DNA of 64,000 nucleotides from Enoplosus armatus (taxonomy: Eukaryota; Chordata; Actinopteri; Centrarchiformes; Enoplosidae). Below, one piece after another: positions 61,628-64,000 of the stretch. Location of the stretch: the NCBI RefSeq assembly GCF_043641665.1, contig NC_092191.1:15965501-16029500 (forward strand), in the 5' to 3' direction. Positions within the stretch are counted from its first letter, which is position 1, and each line of letters starts with the position of its first letter. The notes beneath the pieces are model-generated. The model saw only the letters and a list, made by a program, of their open reading frames with translations. It was not told the origin of the DNA and ran no database searches. A program made the position numbers and the translations under genes.

Positions 61628-64000
61628 TGATGTTATCCACTGAGAGGTTATTAATCACCCTCTGGGCATGACAAGACTAAAAAGAGTGCATAGACGATGG
61701 CTGCTACCTGCTCGCACTCTTCCAAGAGCTGCTGTCTCTGAGCCACCTCCTCCTGCAGCTTCTCAGTTGTCTGACTCAACTCGTTCTGGACCTGATGGCA
61801 GACAAAAATGGCACCCAATAAAGATAGACACAGACAAATGGCTAACACACTGCATGTGTGTATCCAAACATTCTTGTGCCAAAGCAGCAGCACTACGCAC
61901 CAAACACCCACACGCGCACACACACACACACACACAAAAGCTGCTCGACCTGTGTGCCAAGTTAGTTGCTTCTCAGACTGACTATATCAGGAGAAAGACT
62001 ACAAGTCAAACACAAACTTTCTGTTGCTGTTAAGAATTGCACAAACAAATATCTGAAAACAAAAATGAGTAGTGAGCATGCCGAAAAAAGGTGAGAAGAA
62101 GCAGTGGTTAGAGTTATGTCCACTCAGTCAGTGCAAACAGTTGTTAGCGTAAACAGCCACTGTGTCAGAGGAGTACTGGACAGACTGGAAATACAGCACT
62201 TCTTTATCAGTCATGCATTACACAGTGTCCGTGTACCGTGGCCACACCCTTGATTAGGGACCAGGGTAAGAGTAAGAAGTCAATAACAAATTTAATTTTG
62301 GGATTTTCTCTTAAATTGAACCAGGCTCATTTGAGAAGTAATCAAAAAAAAAAAACTGTCCAGTACTCTCTGAAAGGAAGAGAAGGGTGACCTTGGCACC
62401 CTGACCTGACTGGGTTGAGCCTCAGATGGGCCATTCTGTTCTCGCTGAGCCTGCATCGTGATCTCGCCCAGCTGCTCTCTGACCTGAAACAGGAAGCCGT
62501 CGCCGGTTACATAACCACACGTCACGGACACCTCACCTTGTTGGTTGTGTAGGAAGGATCTCCACAAATGTCTTGACATGCGCCATCTCATAAATAACAT
62601 CTCATCTCAGTGACACAGATACATTGGATACATGAACATGTAAGTATTTGTGTCTGGAGGATGGGGAAGCAAGTGAAGTCAGTAAAGTCACCTGTGCAAG
62701 CTCCTCCTTGTGTGCCTGGGTCTCCTTCTGGGCCACATCCAGCTGGCTCTGACACTCTGACAGCTGCAGCTTCAGCTGAATACAGAGCAGATTAGAAATG
62801 AACAGATGTCAGACAGGTATGTTTCAAATGCACCACAAGAGGGCGATAACTTCAAATGTGTTTCTAGGATTATATCAAGTATGGATTGCCAATTCTTTAC
62901 ATTGACCACTATTTCTATTTGTTTTTTAAATCATATCATTCAATCAATAAAACATAGAAATGTGCCCTGAAAGGTTGAATCTGGATATTTATCTAAAAAC
63001 TACCCAAGAGTATAAGCACAACAGTAGTAAGTAGTAAGTACAACAAACAAAAAAGAAATGGCACTCATTGACTGTAATGTTGAAATATGATTCTAAGAAT
63101 AAATACCATTATAGAAAATAGTTACATTTACTACCTTCTGCATTTTTGAATGCAAGAATAAAACTTCACGCCTCATTAATAGGGAAATACAACAAAACTG
63201 TTGCAGCAGTGCCAGTTCCAGTGTGTAGATTTAACCTGCTCATATACCTGCTCCATCTCCTCCGAGGTCTCCTGGTTATCGGTCTGCTTCTCCAGCTGAG
63301 CTTCCACAAGCATCATCTGCTCCTTCAACTGCAGAGAAAACCAAGATAAACACTTTTATATAGCAGCACTCACTTGAGGTGAGCTAGCAGGTTAGAAATG
63401 AGTGTGGAAATATCCCCACCTGTTCTACACTTTGGTTTTCTGCCTCCAGCTTGCTGGCCTTCTCCAAAGCCTGGTAATGTGTGAGAGGGACTAGGTTTTA
63501 AAAATAAGGAAAGGGGACCTGCACAAGGTGAAAACATGTCCAAGTCATAGTGATTTCAAAGAGGCATTATAACTGACCTCCCTCAGCTGTTCCTCTGAGT
63601 TAGCCATCTTGGACTTCCAAACCAGCTCTTCTTCCTCCACACTCATCTGCAGATGTTTCAACATTCCTTCCTAAAGGAGTCAAAAATATATATTAAATGA
63701 GCTGAATAAATTCACTCCATATTCACACAACTCACAAAACAATTTCACTTCACTTACTGTTTCAGCCAGGACTGTCCTGTACTGTTCACATTCAGCCTGC
63801 AGGGAGCCATGGCTCTCCTCAGACTCCTTCAGTTTCTCGAGCAACTCCTGAAACAAAGAAAACACTTTCAGAGCTTCTTCTGCTGGGTTAATTCAAACTA
63901 ATTCAGAATATGGTAACAGTATACAAATGTGGCTCACAGGCAACGCTGTGCTTGACTGAGACTCCTGGCTCTGCTGGCTGAGAGCCTCCCGAGCTTTCTG
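60347..64000 (-). CDS. rrbp1: Ribosome-binding protein 1 (p180), 3' part of gene, C-terminal coiled coil
   Basis: Rough-ER membrane protein that binds ribosomes and microtubules through a long cytosolic coiled coil. Minus-strand exons in the window: 64000-63938 (continues beyond the edge), 63847-63758, 63670-63578, 63470-63420, 63328-63248, 62775-62692, 62483-62406, 61791-61708, 61578-61483, 60610-60467, 60385-60347 (with stop). All complete internal exons are multiples of three in phase 0. The translation is almost entirely Glu/Lys/Gln/Leu heptad-like (for example LLEKLKESEESHGSLQAEC, KLQEEVAQRQQLLEECEQ, LKATQEQLTKERDTVRTLQ). The last residues, KEGTSV, match the C-terminus of mammalian RRBP1, which separates it from the related kinectin. 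The N-terminal membrane segment and lysine-rich repeats lie outside the window. Confidence 0.87.
61592..61624. repeat. (CA)n / (GT)n tract beside an rrbp1 acceptor
   Basis: On the transcribed strand this is a (GT)n run ending 13 bases before the exon that starts at 61578. Confidence 0.9.
61911..61937. repeat. (CA)n microsatellite
   Basis: About 12 CA units in an rrbp1 intron. Confidence 0.9.

Noticed and set aside
60347..64000. Kinectin (ktn1) as an alternative identity for the coiled-coil gene
   Set aside because: The C-terminal KEGTSV and the destrin-like neighbour point to RRBP1; kinectin was not favoured by either.

Overview
This window is nuclear DNA of a ray-finned (percomorph-like) teleost. 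The genes are split into many short GT-AG exons with small introns. Microsatellites are frequent, and fish-type interspersed repeats are present. The encoded proteins are vertebrate orthologues. All calls come from reading exons and matching remembered family sequences; no alignment or search was run.

Layout: (1) 125-1976, minus: 5' part of slc39a9 (zinc transporter ZIP9), last exon(s) beyond the left edge. (2) 3029-22600, minus: tmem63b (CSC1/OSCA-type mechanosensitive channel), 23 coding exons, 840 codons, with a long 3'UTR, a 5.5 kb first intron and a noncoding first exon. (3) 23347-25299, plus: mrpl14 (mitochondrial ribosomal protein uL14m), head-to-head with tmem63b across a shared promoter. 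(4) 26507-32536, minus: calpain A (CAPN1/CAPN11 type, 704 aa), tail-to-tail with mrpl14. (5) 38246-44441, plus: calpain B (700 aa). (6) 45175-52256, plus: calpain C (700 aa, CAPN2-like). (7) 56017-57860, plus: a small ADF/cofilin (destrin-like, 166 aa). (8) 60347 to the right edge, minus: 3' end of rrbp1 (ribosome-binding protein 1), only coiled-coil exons.

The distinctive part is a 26 kb cluster of three classical calcium-activated calpains. A is divergent from B; B and C are a tandem pair with exactly the same 21 exon lengths. All three keep the Cys-His-Asn triad, but B has an eroded EF-hand and C has a changed first calcium site in the protease core. The tmem63b, mrpl14 and calpain neighbourhood matches human 6p21.1 (MRPL14, TMEM63B, CAPN11). 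The dstn-rrbp1 pair matches human 20p12, and slc39a9 is on human 14q24, so the window joins three human neighbourhoods.

Non-genic content: a foldback (MITE-like) repeat family in four copies, two of them in calpain introns; other fish repeats; several microsatellites, two lying against splice sites; and poly(A) signals closing six of the genes. I saw no tRNA, rRNA, CRISPR array or autonomous transposon gene.
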